This document shows positions 5,879 through 6,056 of a stretch of 6,056 bases of DNA, piece after piece. The notes under the pieces are model-generated. The model saw only the letters and a program-made list of their open reading frames with translations. It was not told the origin of the DNA and made no database searches. Source of the stretch: Candidatus Fermentibacterota bacterium (GTDB taxonomy: Bacteria; Fermentibacterota; Fermentibacteria; Fermentibacterales; Fermentibacteraceae); the NCBI GenBank assembly GCA_022703195.1, contig JAKLEF010000125.1:1-6056 (forward strand). The letters are read 5' to 3'. A program made the translations under genes and the position numbers. Position 1 is the first letter of the stretch. The number at the start of each line of letters is the position of its first letter.

Positions 5879-5908
5879 GGAAGGGGCGGGCTCCGGCCCG
5901 CCCCTTCC
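5879..5908 (+). terminator. Strong GC hairpin with UCCG tetraloop between convergent genes
   Basis: GGAAGGGGCGGGC (5879-5891) pairs perfectly with GCCCGCCCCTTCC (5896-5908), a 13-base-pair stem closing a TCCG loop. In + strand RNA this is C(UCCG)G, a member of the very stable UNCG tetraloop class. It sits 17 bases after the propeller gene stop and 20 bases before the stop of the convergent gene. No T run follows on the + strand and only TTT follows on the - strand. It therefore lacks the usual intrinsic-terminator tail but is well placed as a terminator or 3'-end stabiliser. Confidence 0.65.
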
Positions 5909-5928
5909 ACATCTCCCTGGATCCCGGG

Positions 5929-6056
5929 TCAGGCGCCCGTCATCGGTATCCCCAGGCGCTTGGCGAAGAGGAAGGCCAGGTTCCTGGCCCCGTCCCTCCA
6001 GAGCCGCAACTTGGCTTCGCCCAGCCTGCGCGAATAGCTGAAGGGGACGGGGATCT
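5929..6056 (-). CDS. Probable family 2 glycosyltransferase, C-terminal fragment
   Basis: Reading the - strand from the window edge, the frame is open for 41 residues to a TGA (5931-5929). The visible end contains PVPFSYSRRLGEAKL, then WRDGARNLAFLFAKRLG. The motif F-x-Y-x-R-R-x-G-E-x-K-L followed by a D-G-x-R-x-L helix is characteristic of the C-terminus of GT2-family enzymes related to dolichol/polyprenyl-phosphate mannosyltransferases, which move sugars onto lipid carriers or glycans at the membrane. Only the tail is here, so the catalytic DxD region cannot be checked and the exact substrate is unknown. The gene converges on the propeller gene and shares the hairpin at 5879-5908 as a boundary. 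No start is visible. Confidence 0.6.
   Translation of the reverse strand, partial: IPVPFSYSRRLGEAKLRLWRDGARNLAFLFAKRLGIPMTGA

Noticed and set aside
3295..5910. 871-residue open frame on the - strand across queH and the propeller gene
   Set aside because: It is antisense to two genes with clear family motifs. GAC/GTC/GGC-rich codons leave few stops in this antisense frame, and its product is a low-complexity Val/Asp/Gly mixture without recognisable domains.

Overview
This 6,056-base GC-rich bacterial window holds the end of an operon on the + strand, one separately transcribed secreted-protein gene, and the end of a convergent gene on the - strand. The housekeeping genes are divergent but intact. 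The last + strand gene carries a signal peptide, an FG-GAP/VCBS beta-propeller and a C-terminal FlgD-like/type IX secretion (T9SS type A) sorting domain. That combination points to an uncultured lineage of the FCB group (Fibrobacteres-Chlorobi-Bacteroidetes; for example Fermentibacterota or Eisenbacteria). The taxonomic call is an inference from protein style, not a search.

Layout. Positions 2-574: C-terminal part of an uncharacterised protein. 587-1312: yebC, a ribosome-associated or regulatory factor. About 1309-1800: ruvC. 1797-2393: ruvA. 2390-3424: ruvB. 3421-3987: queH. These six genes share a strand. The last five run without any intergenic space: each junction is a four-base stop/start overlap (ATAG, TTGA, ATGA, CTGA). 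ruvC, ruvA and ruvB encode the whole Holliday-junction migration and cleavage machine. YebC and QueH both relate to translation (ribosome stalling; queuosine in tRNA).

After a 75-base gap with a plausible promoter comes 4063-5862. It encodes a 599-residue secreted protein with seven calcium-binding-type repeats about 50 residues apart, which is consistent with a seven-bladed propeller. A strong GC hairpin with a UCCG tetraloop (5879-5908) separates it from a convergent - strand gene (5929-6056, C-terminal fragment only) that resembles a family 2 glycosyltransferase.

The most unusual observation is start-codon use. ruvC has no ATG, GTG or TTG that would keep its first catalytic aspartate, so it must start at ATA (1309) or CTG (1333), unless the sequence is wrong. 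queH appears to start at CTG (3421) behind a perfect AGGAGG. No new defence or mobile system is evident.
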